Shown: positions 41,816 through 50,605, counted from the first letter of the stretch. The stretch is DNA of 64,000 nt from Paenibacillus typhae (GCF_900099765.1 NZ_FNDX01000018.1:40240-104239), one strand, 5' to 3'. Translations and numbers: made by a program. The notes: generated from the sequence alone by a model not told the origin.

Positions 41816-43201
41816 TTATTTAAAAACAGCAAACTTTAGCCCCCGCCCTTTCAGATAGGCAATGATTTCGGGAAGCGCCTGCAGGGTCATTTGCTTCTCA
41901 TGCAGCAGATATATGCCGCCCGACGGTTCAGATTCCTTGAAGTAGTCAAGAATATCCTCCGGGCCTGCCGCTTTCCAGTCCTCCGGGTCACGGTTCCAGA
42001 GCAGAACTTTTAGCCGCCGGCTGTCCGCCTCTTCGGCGAGCCGGCTGTCCGCCTCTTCGGCGAGCCGGCTGTTCACCGCTCCATAGGGCGGCCTGAAGAT
42101 TGTAACTGGTGCAGCTGTAAGCTGTTCCAGCGACCGGCTTGCCCGTTCCAGGTTAATCCGGTTCTCCTCTGCCGGGTTAGCTGTCATATCGCTGTGATCC
42201 CAGGAATGGTTCCCGACCGGCATGCCATGCTCATCGGCATAGCGGACCGCCCCGGGATTACGGCTGACATTCACGCCGATGAACAGGAAATTTGCCGCCA
42301 CCCCTTCCTTCACCAGAATATCTACCAGCTGTCTGGTATAGGATGAGGGGCCGTCATCAAAGGTGAGGGCTACGTAGCCCTCCGGCAAGCTGTAGGTATA
42401 GCTGTCTCCGGAAAGCTCAATCGTCTCATAAAGCGCCTGCGGCTGCGCGGACTGGTCCACCGGTGCCGGAGCAGCCTGGGCCACGCCCGAAAGCGGAAGC
42501 AGCTGTAGCCCTTCCGGGCGGATTGCTTCCGGTGCCTCTGATACGTTATGTACGGGTTCCTTAGCGGCAGCAGCAATGCCAGTACCTCCCGTCCTCTCCC
42601 TGTCCGCCGCTGATGCACCTGAGGATGCCGTGTCTGCATTCGTATTCGTGTGCCTGGCTTCAACGCTGTCTGCAAACAGCCAGGTCTCTCCCACATCCAT
42701 GCGCAGCAGGAGCAGAACCAGCAGAAAACCGAACATCAGGCCGCGCAGCAGAACCTTCCGTTTATATTTAGAACCTGGTAGCGCCGCCTGCTTATACCCT
42801 GACAGCACAGGCATGATGCGGGCATCCGCCGCAGCCTCCTGCCGGTCCATTTGCAGGGAGAGAGCATATTCCTGTGCCTTCAGCTCAAGCAGCTGCCGCC
42901 CGTAGCTCTCTGAGCAGTCAAAGTAGAGGGTTTCGCTGAAGGTGTCCCTTATCCTGATCAGACAGCTGAAATACGTACGGCGGAAAGGGTCCCATTTCAT
43001 GTATAACGACAGCCGCACCTTATGCCCGCTTAAGGGGCCGAGTGCAGCGATTTGCAGATATGTATGTTCATCAATGCTGAGTATATGTCTTCTGCAGCTG
43101 TCCCGGCGGGTTATTCCAAGCTCCAATTGACAGCTTCCGTCCCGGTTGCCGAGCGCCAGCAGTTCGGCCAGCAGGCCGGTGTTATCATCATGTGCAGCCA
43201 T
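41816..43201 (-). CDS. Membrane-anchored polysaccharide deacetylase (NodB domain)
   Basis: A 461-residue protein: an N-terminal cytoplasmic domain (1-145) of unknown type, one membrane helix (about 150-168), a low-complexity extracellular spacer (170-260) and a C-terminal NodB deacetylase domain (265-461). All five catalytic motifs are intact: TFDDGP, HSWDHSDM, RPPYG, DPEDW and LLHE. It would remove acetyl groups from peptidoglycan or another amino-sugar polymer. Between motifs 3 and 4 an eight-residue unit (SRLAEEAD) is exactly duplicated by a 24-bp tandem repeat. The coiled-coil gene ends five bases upstream. Confidence 0.9.
   Translation of the reverse strand: MAAHDDNTGLLAELLALGNRDGSCQLELGITRRDSCRRHILSIDEHTYLQIAALGPLSGHKVRLSLYMKWDPFRRTYFSCLIRIRDTFSETLYFDCSESYGRQLLELKAQEYALSLQMDRQEAAADARIMPVLSGYKQAALPGSKYKRKVLLRGLMFGFLLVLLLLRMDVGETWLFADSVEARHTNTNADTASSGASAADRERTGGTGIAAAAKEPVHNVSEAPEAIRPEGLQLLPLSGVAQAAPAPVDQSAQPQALYETIELSGDSYTYSLPEGYVALTFDDGPSSYTRQLVDILVKEGVAANFLFIGVNVSRNPGAVRYADEHGMPVGNHSWDHSDMTANPAEENRINLERASRSLEQLTAAPVTIFRPPYGAVNSRLAEEADSRLAEEADSRRLKVLLWNRDPEDWKAAGPEDILDYFKESEPSGGIYLLHEKQMTLQALPEIIAYLKGRGLKFAVFK
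42017..42064. repeat. 24-bp tandem duplication inside the deacetylase gene
   Basis: The 24-base unit at 42017-42040 is repeated exactly at 42041-42064, with a further nine matching bases. It keeps the reading frame and adds eight residues. It looks recent, since the copies are identical. Confidence 0.9.
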
Positions 43202-43206
43202 ACCCG

Positions 43207-43929
43207 TTATGTATCCCCGTATTCTTCATTACGCTCTGCGGCAGCACTGCCGGCACTGAAGGGAACAGTCATCCGGCTCGTAAAATCACTGATCATTCCG
43301 GAGAGGTAAGCCTTCTCCTGCCGCACTGTTTCGTACTTCTGCCGCAAATGCCCGTTTTCTGTCTCCAGCCGGCTGATCCGGTCCTCCAGCTCAATAATCC
43401 GCTTGTGCTTATCCACATGGGCTTCATGATGCTTCTGCATCAGCTTGGCGTACTTCTGCTGCTCCAGATCAATCGTGCTTTTGAGCTCATCGGCCTTGGC
43501 TGACATTGTGTCCTGAAGCTCGCGGTGATCCTCCAGCACCTGGTCCATTTTCAGATTCTTCTCGGCCAGGCGCTGTTCCAGCTCCAGAATATCCTTCTCC
43601 CGGTCCTCAATGACCTTGTTCAGATATCTAAGATCCTTGCCGAGCCGCTCAATATGGCTGTTAGAGTGGTTCAGCCGGTCCTGAAGCTCATAATTGCTTG
43701 ATTCGGCATGCGCTCTGGCCTGAATCATCTGTTCCACCGCAAAAATCAGATCCAGCGATTTCTTATCCAGCTGTGTTTTGCCTGCCGAGATCAGGCCGTC
43801 TGTGCTGTCATTGTGCCCGCTGCTGTCCGGCTCCCCTGCAGTTGCTTCCTCCGCCTGCGGCACCGCCGCTGCTCCGGGATTCAGCGTCCGTTCTGCTGCA
43901 TCCTTTTTCCTAAAAAAAGAACCTGCCAT
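43207..43929 (-). CDS. Cytoplasmic coiled-coil protein
   Basis: A 240-residue protein with a disordered acidic N-terminal part (1-50) and a long coiled coil (about 70-215), whose heptads are visible in LNKVIEDREKDILELEQRL and RIIELEDRISRLETE. There is no membrane segment or enzyme motif. Directly coupled to the deacetylase gene (five bases), it may organise or recruit that membrane protein through its cytoplasmic domain (inference). The family is not recognised. Confidence 0.75.
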   Translation of the reverse strand: MAGSFFRKKDAAERTLNPGAAAVPQAEEATAGEPDSSGHNDSTDGLISAGKTQLDKKSLDLIFAVEQMIQARAHAESSNYELQDRLNHSNSHIERLGKDLRYLNKVIEDREKDILELEQRLAEKNLKMDQVLEDHRELQDTMSAKADELKSTIDLEQQKYAKLMQKHHEAHVDKHKRIIELEDRISRLETENGHLRQKYETVRQEKAYLSGMISDFTSRMTVPFSAGSAAAERNEEYGDT

Positions 43930-44114
43930 CTATCCATCACCTCGAGATAAAATGTCAAAAAATGTCGAGCATTTACGAGATTATTATAGATGATTTACCT
44001 GGTCCGGAAGTGAGCCGAATTGTCTAACTTTCCGTTGTATATCCAAAGGACCATCTTCCTCCAAAAGGGATAATTACCCCAGTCTTTAGACCGACAACCG
44101 GTTGCCGGCACAGC

Positions 44115-44142
44115 AAAAAGCGCAGCCCGAAAGGACTACGCT
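44115..44142 (-). terminator. Terminator of the GIY-YIG gene
   Basis: On the minus strand AGCGTAGTCC pairs with GGGCTGCGCT (ten pairs including G-U) and is followed by TTTTT. Confidence 0.75.
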
Positions 44143-44159
44143 CATCTGCACAGGGCAGT

Positions 44160-44516
44160 TTATTTATAGAGTACCTTTTCTACATTGTATTTTGCTCTTA
44201 GCTTGTTCACAATGTACGTTTCATAGATCTCCCGGTCCACCGGATCTTCCACGATGCAGACCTCAATCTTGGTTACTTCATCCCGGTGAGGCTTCATTAC
44301 AGAGACATTATCCTCGAAATGCTTTTTGATCCGCGGTCTAAGCTTTCTGGCTTTGCCTACGAACAGCAGCTCGTCCTTATCGTTATAGAACATAAAGATG
44401 CCGCCTGCCTCCCGCGTAATCAGGTGAAAATCGGTAAATCCGTAAATATGGCTCAGCACCGGGTTCTCTTGCTTGATGATCGTAACATCCGGTGCAGGAA
44501 TTGTAATATTAATCAT
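44160..44516 (-). CDS. GIY-YIG-fold protein with both signature tyrosines replaced
   Basis: A 118-residue small GIY-YIG domain protein. The two signature blocks read GIFMFY and LLFVGKARKLRPRIKKHF, so both Tyr residues of GIY...YIG are Phe, while the Arg (KLRPR) and the later Glu in REIYETYIVNKLRAKYN are kept. The fold should be preserved, but the Tyr used by related nucleases as general base is missing, so nuclease activity is doubtful. It stands alone upstream of the coiled-coil gene and is bounded by its own terminator. Confidence 0.82.
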   Translation of the reverse strand: MINITIPAPDVTIIKQENPVLSHIYGFTDFHLITREAGGIFMFYNDKDELLFVGKARKLRPRIKKHFEDNVSVMKPHRDEVTKIEVCIVEDPVDREIYETYIVNKLRAKYNVEKVLYK

Positions 44517-44580
44517 TCGTGCTCACTTCCCTTTTTTTACTGGACTAAGCTTAAATAGTATCACAGATCAAACGGCCTGA

Positions 44581-45792
44581 CTATTGATGAAAAGGGCACT
44601 TCATCTCCTGGACAGGCAGCGCAGATGCCTCTTGGCCGGCGGGTTCGTCACGTTCCGGATTGCTGTCCCGTCCAGCATAAGCGGGCTTCTGATAAATCAG
44701 GCGCGGACTGAGGTTAAGCTCCCTCAGCTTGTTGTCTTCCCAGATCGGTGTCGAGGAGGGTGACATCGGGGGGATCAGCCAGTGCCATTTGCCGGACACC
44801 TCCCGGCCCTTCTGCCTCTCCTGCTCCTGAAACCGGACGAACTGGTCGGCGGCCGTATGATGATCCACAATGCTGACTCCTGCCAGCTTAAAGGAATGCA
44901 GTACAGCGCGGTTAAGCTCCAGCAGCGCCCGGTCCTTCCAGAGCGAAGTGTTCGTCGAACGGTCCAGTCCCAGCAGATCAGCTACCTCAGGAAGGCGGTT
45001 GTACCGTCCGTAATCACCCAGATTACGGGAGCCGATTTCCGTCTCCATATACCATCCGTTAAAAGGTGCTGCCGGATAGCGGATTCCGCCAATCTCCAGC
45101 AGCATATCGGATACGACAGGAACGGCATACCAGCGCAGCCCAAGCTCGCCGAAGCGTTCAATCTCCGGATGGCTGAGCGGCACCTCCTGCACCAGCGAAC
45201 CGGGTATGGTGAACCAGCGCGGCGGCTCTTCCCCGATGCTGATGACCAGCGGCAGCACATCGAAGTCGCCGCCGCTGCCCTGCCAGCCGAGCTTCCGGCA
45301 GACTGCCGTAAAGGCATCCGAGGCCGGGTCGCCGCGGCGGGGCTGCCCGTCTGCTGCCGGGTATCCGGCATAGCGGATCAGCTGGTGGTTCCATATCCGG
45401 ATGGCTCTGTCCGGCTCAGTACCGCTGCGGAACACGGTCATGACCGGACGGATCCGGCCGCCGTTGCCCGCCCGCTCAAGATGCCTGAGCAGCGCTTCCG
45501 CCACTTGTGGGGCTGTGTTAGCCTGACGGGCATCGTTAACCTCCAGCGTATGCCAGAATAGCCTGCCGATACAGCGGCTGTTGTTCCGCCAGGCCATTCT
45601 GGCACCGTGCGTGAGCTCATCTGCTGTATGATGATAGGTTCCCGTCTGTCTGATTTCTTTATGTACTGCCTCTATGCGTCCATTCAGCTCAGCAGGTGAT
45701 TTCTCTAATTCACTGTAACACTGCCGGAGGAACGACTCGGCCTGTTCTATTAATTCTTCCATGCTTGCTGTTTCGCGGGTCTTCATTTCCAT
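44581..45792 (-). CDS. nos: Nitric oxide synthase oxygenase
   Basis: A 403-residue bacterial NOS oxygenase domain without a reductase. It oxidises L-arginine to citrulline and NO with heme and a pterin, using electrons from host flavodoxins. The heme-ligand Cys74 is in WRNNSRCIGR; the substrate-site segment GWYMETEIGSRNLGD and the pterin/heme region WHWLIPPMSPS are intact. The end is extended by about 35 residues (rich in Glu/Pro, ending MKCPFHQ) beyond the usual family end. AGAGG precedes the start. NO made by such enzymes protects bacilli against oxidants and some antibiotics. Confidence 0.95.
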   Translation of the reverse strand: MEMKTRETASMEELIEQAESFLRQCYSELEKSPAELNGRIEAVHKEIRQTGTYHHTADELTHGARMAWRNNSRCIGRLFWHTLEVNDARQANTAPQVAEALLRHLERAGNGGRIRPVMTVFRSGTEPDRAIRIWNHQLIRYAGYPAADGQPRRGDPASDAFTAVCRKLGWQGSGGDFDVLPLVISIGEEPPRWFTIPGSLVQEVPLSHPEIERFGELGLRWYAVPVVSDMLLEIGGIRYPAAPFNGWYMETEIGSRNLGDYGRYNRLPEVADLLGLDRSTNTSLWKDRALLELNRAVLHSFKLAGVSIVDHHTAADQFVRFQEQERQKGREVSGKWHWLIPPMSPSSTPIWEDNKLRELNLSPRLIYQKPAYAGRDSNPERDEPAGQEASALPVQEMKCPFHQ

Positions 45793-45901
45793 ATGGTCCT
45801 CTTCCTGCGTATTTCCTGCGAATAGTGTAAATCATCCGGGAATCGTATATTATTATTGGACAGTTAATTATTGGATATCAATGATAGAAAGGAGCTGCGA
45901 T

Positions 45902-46171
45902 ATGCCGGGAATTAAAATCAATCGTCAAGGTGAAACCCTCATCATCCGCTGGCAGTTAACAAAAATTGAAGTGCCGGTTACGGAAATAACAGGAGTAACG
46001 CTGGATGACACTTATGGAGGCTCAGACAAGGAAGCTATCCGTATCGGCACACCTTATGGAACCACCGGCAGGGTTGTTATCCGGACAAAGCAACGGTCTT
46101 ATCTATTATTCACCTCAAATGCAGACGTTATCAAGGAAAAAACAGAGCAGCTGTTGAATATGGAAGGCTGA
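45902..46171 (+). CDS. SunI/YnzG-type small PH-like protein
   Basis: An 89-residue protein with a beta-rich PH-like fold. The features WQLTKIEVPVTEITGV, DDTYGG and AIRIGTPYGTTGRVVI resemble the soluble part of SunI (sublancin immunity) and its paralogue YnzG; no membrane segment is present here. The start at 45902 is chosen for AGGAG seven bases upstream. It is divergent from the NOS gene with 109 bases between and is followed 32 bases later by the monooxygenase gene. Confidence 0.75.
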   Translation: MPGIKINRQGETLIIRWQLTKIEVPVTEITGVTLDDTYGGSDKEAIRIGTPYGTTGRVVIRTKQRSYLLFTSNADVIKEKTEQLLNMEG

Positions 46172-46203
46172 CAGTGTTCTAAATCCAAAGTAGTGGAGGG
46201 TAA

Positions 46204-46527
46204 ATGATGAGCAAATTCGGTATGTATGCCAAGTTCACCGCCAAGCCTGGTGAACGGGATGCACTCTCGGCCATTTTGCTGGAAAGTGCTGCAGCGGCTG
46301 AAGTGGTGGCAGAATGTGAGCTGTACATCATCAATCATGCTGAGACAGAGCCTGATGTCCTCTGGGTAACAGAGGTCTGGAGCAGCCGGGAGGCCCATGC
46401 AGCCTCGCTTGCCCTTGACGCTACAAGAGCTGCAATCGGGCGGGCGATGCCGCTGATTGCCGGTGTGGAGTCAACAAAAATCCAGCCGGTCGGCGGAAAA
46501 GGGTTAACCTTCAGCAATGGCATTTAG
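46204..46527 (+). CDS. Antibiotic-biosynthesis-monooxygenase-type (quinol monooxygenase-like) protein
   Basis: A 107-residue ABM-domain protein with a ferredoxin-like dimeric alpha/beta barrel: MYAKFTAKPGERDAL, CELYIINHAETEPDVLWVTEVW and SREAHAASL are the expected strands and helix. Members oxidise quinols or act as small heme or polyketide monooxygenases without cofactors. GGAGGG precedes two adjacent ATG codons (46204 and 46207); the second has better spacing. It may be in an operon with the SunI-like gene and ends in its own terminator. Confidence 0.85.
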   Translation: MMSKFGMYAKFTAKPGERDALSAILLESAAAAEVVAECELYIINHAETEPDVLWVTEVWSSREAHAASLALDATRAAIGRAMPLIAGVESTKIQPVGGKGLTFSNGI

Positions 46528-46586
46528 TCTGTTATTATCCGTGGCGGAGCCTGATCATTCCTGCGTCCAGCCGACTGGTACGCCCG

Positions 46587-46623
46587 GCTGCCCCCTGAAT
46601 CAAAGGCGCAGGGGGCAGCTTTA
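46587..46623 (+). terminator. Terminator between the ABM and EcsC genes
   Basis: GCTGCCCCCTG (46587-46597) and CAGGGGGCAGC (46609-46619) form a perfect 11-bp stem followed by TTTA; it ends the plus-strand transcript two bases before the convergent EcsC stop. Confidence 0.7.
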
Positions 46624-46624
46624 C

Positions 46625-47467
46625 CTATTCCTCATCCAGCTCGGCCAGCCTCGCCATAATTCTCCGCTTTCGGTAGAGCATCTGCGCCGCCTCCGCCACA
46701 TCCTCGAGCGCCTTGCGGTTAGTATACGCACCGAAGAACATCCCCGCTACCGGAACCGTCTGCAGCAGCTTCTTCCAGCCCCAGTTATCGCGGTATACGG
46801 TGATGACTTCCTTCCAGCCCTGGATTTTGGAGACAGCGGCATTGGCGCCGGCTGTAATATCGCCGCTGCCGCCGGCCTGCAGATTCAGCTCCTGCAGTAT
46901 AGTCCGCTTGCCGACCACATCGGAGGAAGCGAACTGCATCACTTTTACCGTAAAGATCCGCTCGGTCTTATCAGTCGGATCATAGCCGTAGCACAGGCCG
47001 ATCTCCTGAATCACCTTCAGCGACAGCCCCAGAATGGCCGGGATATCTGCAGCCAGCGTAAATACCCCGCCGAAGCCCGTTGTCGCGCCCTGCACGGTGG
47101 CGACGTTCCGGCTGCTCCCGCTAAGCTTCTCCGCAGCGGCATCCATAACCGCCAGAGGATAAGGCCCATGCTCCGGAGCCCCGGCAGCTCTGCCTGCAGC
47201 CTCTACAAGCTGCCCTACCTTGCGTCCGGCTACCAGATAATTGCCGCCGTTCTGAATATAGCTGCCCAGCTCGTCCAGCAGCCTGCCTATTTTTTCATGA
47301 ATGACCTTTGGGGTGACTTTGTCGAGCAGTTTGAACGGGAGACGGGTAATCCGGTCCCAGATCATCAGCTTATTCTGTTCCTTTTCCCACGCAGCAATCC
47401 CGGAAAGTGCGCTGAGCAGTTCCTCCCGCGTCTCCAATGATGCAGCCTTCCCTGTGTTGTCCGGCAT
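46625..47467 (-). CDS. EcsC-family protein
   Basis: A 280-residue protein of the EcsC family. It has an N-terminal charged helical region with WEKEQNKLMIWDRIT, then a Gly/Ala-rich hydrophobic core (ATVQGATTGFGGVFTLAADIPAIL, about 128-152) and an amphipathic end. EcsC proteins associate with membranes; their function is unclear. ATG 47467 is chosen for GGAGGGG eight bases upstream; longer in-frame extensions lack such a site. Confidence 0.87.
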   Translation of the reverse strand: MPDNTGKAASLETREELLSALSGIAAWEKEQNKLMIWDRITRLPFKLLDKVTPKVIHEKIGRLLDELGSYIQNGGNYLVAGRKVGQLVEAAGRAAGAPEHGPYPLAVMDAAAEKLSGSSRNVATVQGATTGFGGVFTLAADIPAILGLSLKVIQEIGLCYGYDPTDKTERIFTVKVMQFASSDVVGKRTILQELNLQAGGSGDITAGANAAVSKIQGWKEVITVYRDNWGWKKLLQTVPVAGMFFGAYTNRKALEDVAEAAQMLYRKRRIMARLAELDEE

Positions 47468-47625
47468 TCGATCCCCTCCATATTCATCATCTCTAAGAGA
47501 ATTAACCGCAAATGGCCTGCTTGAATGCCGGGATGCCGGATAATCTGCCTCCTTTGTTACTGTTGCAGAAAAAGGCATTCCCGGACAATGCCGGAAATGC
47601 CGGAGGTATGCTGCACAGCGATACT

Positions 47626-47910
47626 CTAGTCCTCAAATCCGCCCGGCTGCTGCTTCAGGCCCGCCAGCCTTTCCTGTTCATCGGCCAGCCGCTCTTCTAC
47701 CAGCTCTACGCCATGGTCGTCCACCGAGCCTTCCGGTGCATGACTGACGGCTTCCTCTGCATGTTCCAGACTGTTTTCCGCCTGGGCAATCGTCTGCTCA
47801 TCAGGATGGCTTAACGCCTGTGAGACTGCATTATGCAGCTTAGTAACCGAATCATGGGCCTGATCCACGGTGCTGTTGGTCCGCAGGCTGGACTCGTAAT
47901 GTGGTTTCAT
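47626..47910 (-). CDS. Small acidic helical protein of unknown function
   Basis: A 94-residue His/Glu-rich protein that is probably all-helical, with repeated AxNSLEHAEEAVSHA-type heptads and an end in LKQQPGGFED. The start at 47910 follows GGGGGAG. No family is recognised; composition is reminiscent of small stress-induced proteins of spore formers, but nothing specific supports that. Confidence 0.65.
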   Translation of the reverse strand: MKPHYESSLRTNSTVDQAHDSVTKLHNAVSQALSHPDEQTIAQAENSLEHAEEAVSHAPEGSVDDHGVELVEERLADEQERLAGLKQQPGGFED

Positions 47911-48034
47911 GCTGGATACTCCCCCTTTTCTCACACTGTCTTTCTTCTTTAGGATGGATAAGGGGAGGCGTTCTTATGCACCTGCCTGCGGCAGGGCGGC
48001 CTATACCCGGTTGATTGCCTGCAGGCATGGCGGT

Positions 48035-49447
48035 CTAGATCAGGAACATGGCGGCTACTGTCATGGCCGCCAGCCCCAGCAGGACCGGCTTGAGATTGCG
48101 CCGGGCCAGCTCGAACGGGCTGACGCCGCAGATGGCGGCAGCGGGAATGAGCGCCCACGGGATCAGGGTGCCGCCGCCGACCCAGATGGCGGCTACCTGC
48201 CCAAGGGCGGTCAGCGTGGCGGCGCCGGAGTTAATCGCCGCCGCGAACATCTGGGCAATCGAGCCGGCCAGCGAGATGCCGGAGAAGCCGGAGCCGTCGA
48301 GACCGGTGATCGCGCCGATCACCGTCAGCGTTACGGCTCCTACTGCGCCGTTAAGCGGCACATGCTCCGCCAGGGCGACGCCGAGGTCGTTGACGATGCC
48401 GTGCGAGCCGTCCGGCAGCGCATTGCCGTACAGCGCGGTAAACGCAGAGTCGCCGAGATAGAAGAAGGCGGCGATCGGGATAACCGGGCCGAACACCTTG
48501 AAGCCGAAGACGAAGCCTTCGATCAGGTAGCTGGTAGTCTTCTCAAGCCCCTGATTGCGGTGTGCCAGCAGCGTCGTCACGATCAGAATAAGCACGGCTG
48601 TGCCGCCTACAAGGGCTGTCGCATCCCCTCCCTGCAGGTTCAGAACGAACATGCAGATGACATCCAGCAGGAACAGCAGCGGAATAGCGATTGCCAGCCC
48701 TTTGCGCAGCCCTGCACTCATGTAGACCGGCGCCGCCTCATCCGCTCCGGATGCCGCGAGGTCTGCCGGCCCTTTTCCCGTAACCAGCCCGTCTCTCCAC
48801 GTTCCGTTCTTCTGGTCCCGGCGCATCATCCAGAAGGCTGTAACTGTGGTTACGAGCCCCATCACAATGACCAGCGGTACACTGGCCTGCATCACGCTGG
48901 ATACCGGAAGGCCGGCTGCATCGGCGGTCAGCTTGGGCGCACCCTGAATAATGTAATCCCCGGATAAGGCGATGCCATGGCCGAACAGATTCATTGCCAT
49001 CGCCGCACCGAGCGCCGGCAGGCCTACCCGGACTGCAACCGGCAGCAGCACAGCACCGACCAGCGCCACTGCCGGTGAGGGCCAGAAAAAGAAGGAGGTT
49101 ACCATCATGATCAGCCCGATTCCCCAGTAAGCCAGCGCCGGCGTCCGCAGGAAACGGGTTAACGGAGCGACCATCATTTCATTAATACCTGTAATGATCA
49201 GAATGCGGCTCATCGCAACAATAATGGAGATGATCATAATAGTGCCCATCAGTTCCTTGGTAGCATAAATAAACGAATTGAATATCCCCGATACAGAGCC
49301 GGTAACTGTTGTCGTAGCAAGCAGCCCCAAGGCAAAAATTCCGGCCACACAGATCATCGTCGTATCACGCCGCCGGATAAGCAGCGCCAGGATGAACACG
49401 ATAAAGACCAGATATACATAGTGGATTGCACTTAAATGGATACCCAT
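48035..49447 (-). CDS. Polytopic permease of the ion-transporter type (YhfA-like)
   Basis: A 470-residue protein with about 12-13 membrane segments and two re-entrant-like Ala/Gly/Pro-rich stretches (FFFWPSPAVALVGAVLLPVA and AAINSGAATLTALGQVAAIW), the hallmark of the IT superfamily, whose members move dicarboxylates, citrate or Na+/H+. The arrangement resembles B. subtilis YhfA, whose substrate is not known. It is a single gene. Confidence 0.8.
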   Translation of the reverse strand: MGIHLSAIHYVYLVFIVFILALLIRRRDTTMICVAGIFALGLLATTTVTGSVSGIFNSFIYATKELMGTIMIISIIVAMSRILIITGINEMMVAPLTRFLRTPALAYWGIGLIMMVTSFFFWPSPAVALVGAVLLPVAVRVGLPALGAAMAMNLFGHGIALSGDYIIQGAPKLTADAAGLPVSSVMQASVPLVIVMGLVTTVTAFWMMRRDQKNGTWRDGLVTGKGPADLAASGADEAAPVYMSAGLRKGLAIAIPLLFLLDVICMFVLNLQGGDATALVGGTAVLILIVTTLLAHRNQGLEKTTSYLIEGFVFGFKVFGPVIPIAAFFYLGDSAFTALYGNALPDGSHGIVNDLGVALAEHVPLNGAVGAVTLTVIGAITGLDGSGFSGISLAGSIAQMFAAAINSGAATLTALGQVAAIWVGGGTLIPWALIPAAAICGVSPFELARRNLKPVLLGLAAMTVAAMFLI

Positions 49448-49568
49448 TGTGAAGCGCGCCCCCTTTCTTCTACAGCAGAATGGTGCTATATGTTATGCAG
49501 GAGGCTGGGCGTATGTTCGCAGGTTCCGGGCTGAAGTGACAATATTCGCGCCCATGCCGGCAGCACAC

Positions 49569-49598
49569 CAAAAAGACCGCCCCGTTGCCGGAGCGGCC
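49569..49598 (-). terminator. Terminator of the methyltransferase gene
   Basis: On the minus strand GGCCGCTCC pairs with GGGGCGGTC (nine pairs, two G-U) followed by TTTTTGG, 10 bases after the stop. Confidence 0.8.
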
Positions 49599-49608
49599 CA
49601 AATCGATC

Positions 49609-50388
49609 CTATATTTTGACTGCAGTGATCATAAAGCGGTGTTCCACGCTTTCAATATAGCCGTCACGCTCAAGCTGCTGCTGAAGCAGAACAAGCCGGT
49701 CATAACATTTCTCAACCGAAAAGCCGGGGAATTCCCATTCTATTATTTTTGCAAAATACACCAGCGCCCCTATATCCCTGAACCGCAGCAGCGGGAACAC
49801 CTCAGCAGCCTCTATAACCTTGAACCCGCTGCGCTGCAGTTCACTGCAGACCGGCTCCATGCAGAAATGATGATCGGCTGGAGCTGCGTGTTCACCAAGC
49901 AAAAACTCCGATAAAGCCCTGTTGTTCCGGCCTCCGACCTGCTGGGTAATAAAGACCCCGCCCGGCTGCAGAATCCGGTGCACCTCCCGGCAAGAAAAAG
50001 CCTCATGCCGGTTCATAACCAGCTCAAACGATCCGTCCGCAAACGGCAGTGCATCATCCGAATACACCTGCCTCAGCTCAATCCCGTGAGGCGGAAGCAG
50101 CTTACTGCAAATCTCCACATTAGGCGGATAAGCCTCTGTAGCGTAAGTCCGCCCCGGCGGAGGCGACAGTGACAGCAGAAACTCTCCGCCGCCTGTGCCC
50201 ATGTCCAGCAGGTTGCCTGCTGCTGCACTCATATATGTTCTAACGGCTGCTTCGTAATCCCAGGGCAGCGCTTCCTCATCCATTCGCCCGGACAGCGCGG
50301 AGAAATCCCAGCCCCGGAAGGAGCGCTGCTCCTCCTGCAGCCAGCTTTTTTTCCAATAATCCATATCCATTTTGTCTGTTCCCATCAT
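49609..50388 (-). CDS. Class I SAM-dependent methyltransferase
   Basis: A 259-residue methyltransferase. SAM motif I is NLLDMGTGGGEFL (about residues 58-70), followed by ATEAYPPNVEICSKLL and a post-motif VMNRHEAF (in place of the usual D/N-P-P-Y), so a small-molecule or UbiE/BioC-like substrate is more likely than DNA. The C-terminal third is an added helical domain with YFAKIIEWEFPGF. ATG 50388 is supported by GAGGGG. The 5' leader folds into competing hairpins (see 50431-50520), suggesting post-initiation control. Confidence 0.85.
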   Translation of the reverse strand: MMGTDKMDMDYWKKSWLQEEQRSFRGWDFSALSGRMDEEALPWDYEAAVRTYMSAAAGNLLDMGTGGGEFLLSLSPPPGRTYATEAYPPNVEICSKLLPPHGIELRQVYSDDALPFADGSFELVMNRHEAFSCREVHRILQPGGVFITQQVGGRNNRALSEFLLGEHAAPADHHFCMEPVCSELQRSGFKVIEAAEVFPLLRFRDIGALVYFAKIIEWEFPGFSVEKCYDRLVLLQQQLERDGYIESVEHRFMITAVKI

Positions 50389-50430
50389 AATGCCCCTCTC
50401 GCATGTGTATAATGTAAGCTTTGCGAATGA

Positions 50431-50520
50431 GGTGCAGCCAAGAGACCAGCCTGATAACAAGTTGTATTCTTCTATGGCCCGGTGCGATCCTGTTATCAGA
50501 TCAGTCTGGCTGCACCGGGC
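50431..50520 (-). promoter_or_regulatory. Leader with mutually exclusive hairpins before the methyltransferase gene
   Basis: Three perfect pairings are visible: 50431-50440 with 50507-50516 (10 bp), 50451-50459 with 50491-50499 (9 bp), and 50477-50485 with 50512-50520 (9 bp). The first and third compete for bases 50512-50516, so two alternative folds are possible. It may be a riboswitch or attenuator of an unknown class, or a decayed inverted-repeat element. Confidence 0.5.
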
Positions 50521-50605
50521 AGTTACCTCGTTTAATCACCATCACAATTCCCTCACCTTCAAATGAGTAAGCTGGTGTCACCTCTTCATAGTAGCATGCA
50601 GATAC

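Noticed and set aside
50431..50520. T-box leader for the methyltransferase
   Set aside because: No T-box core motif and no link to amino-acid metabolism; kept only as an unclassified structured leader.
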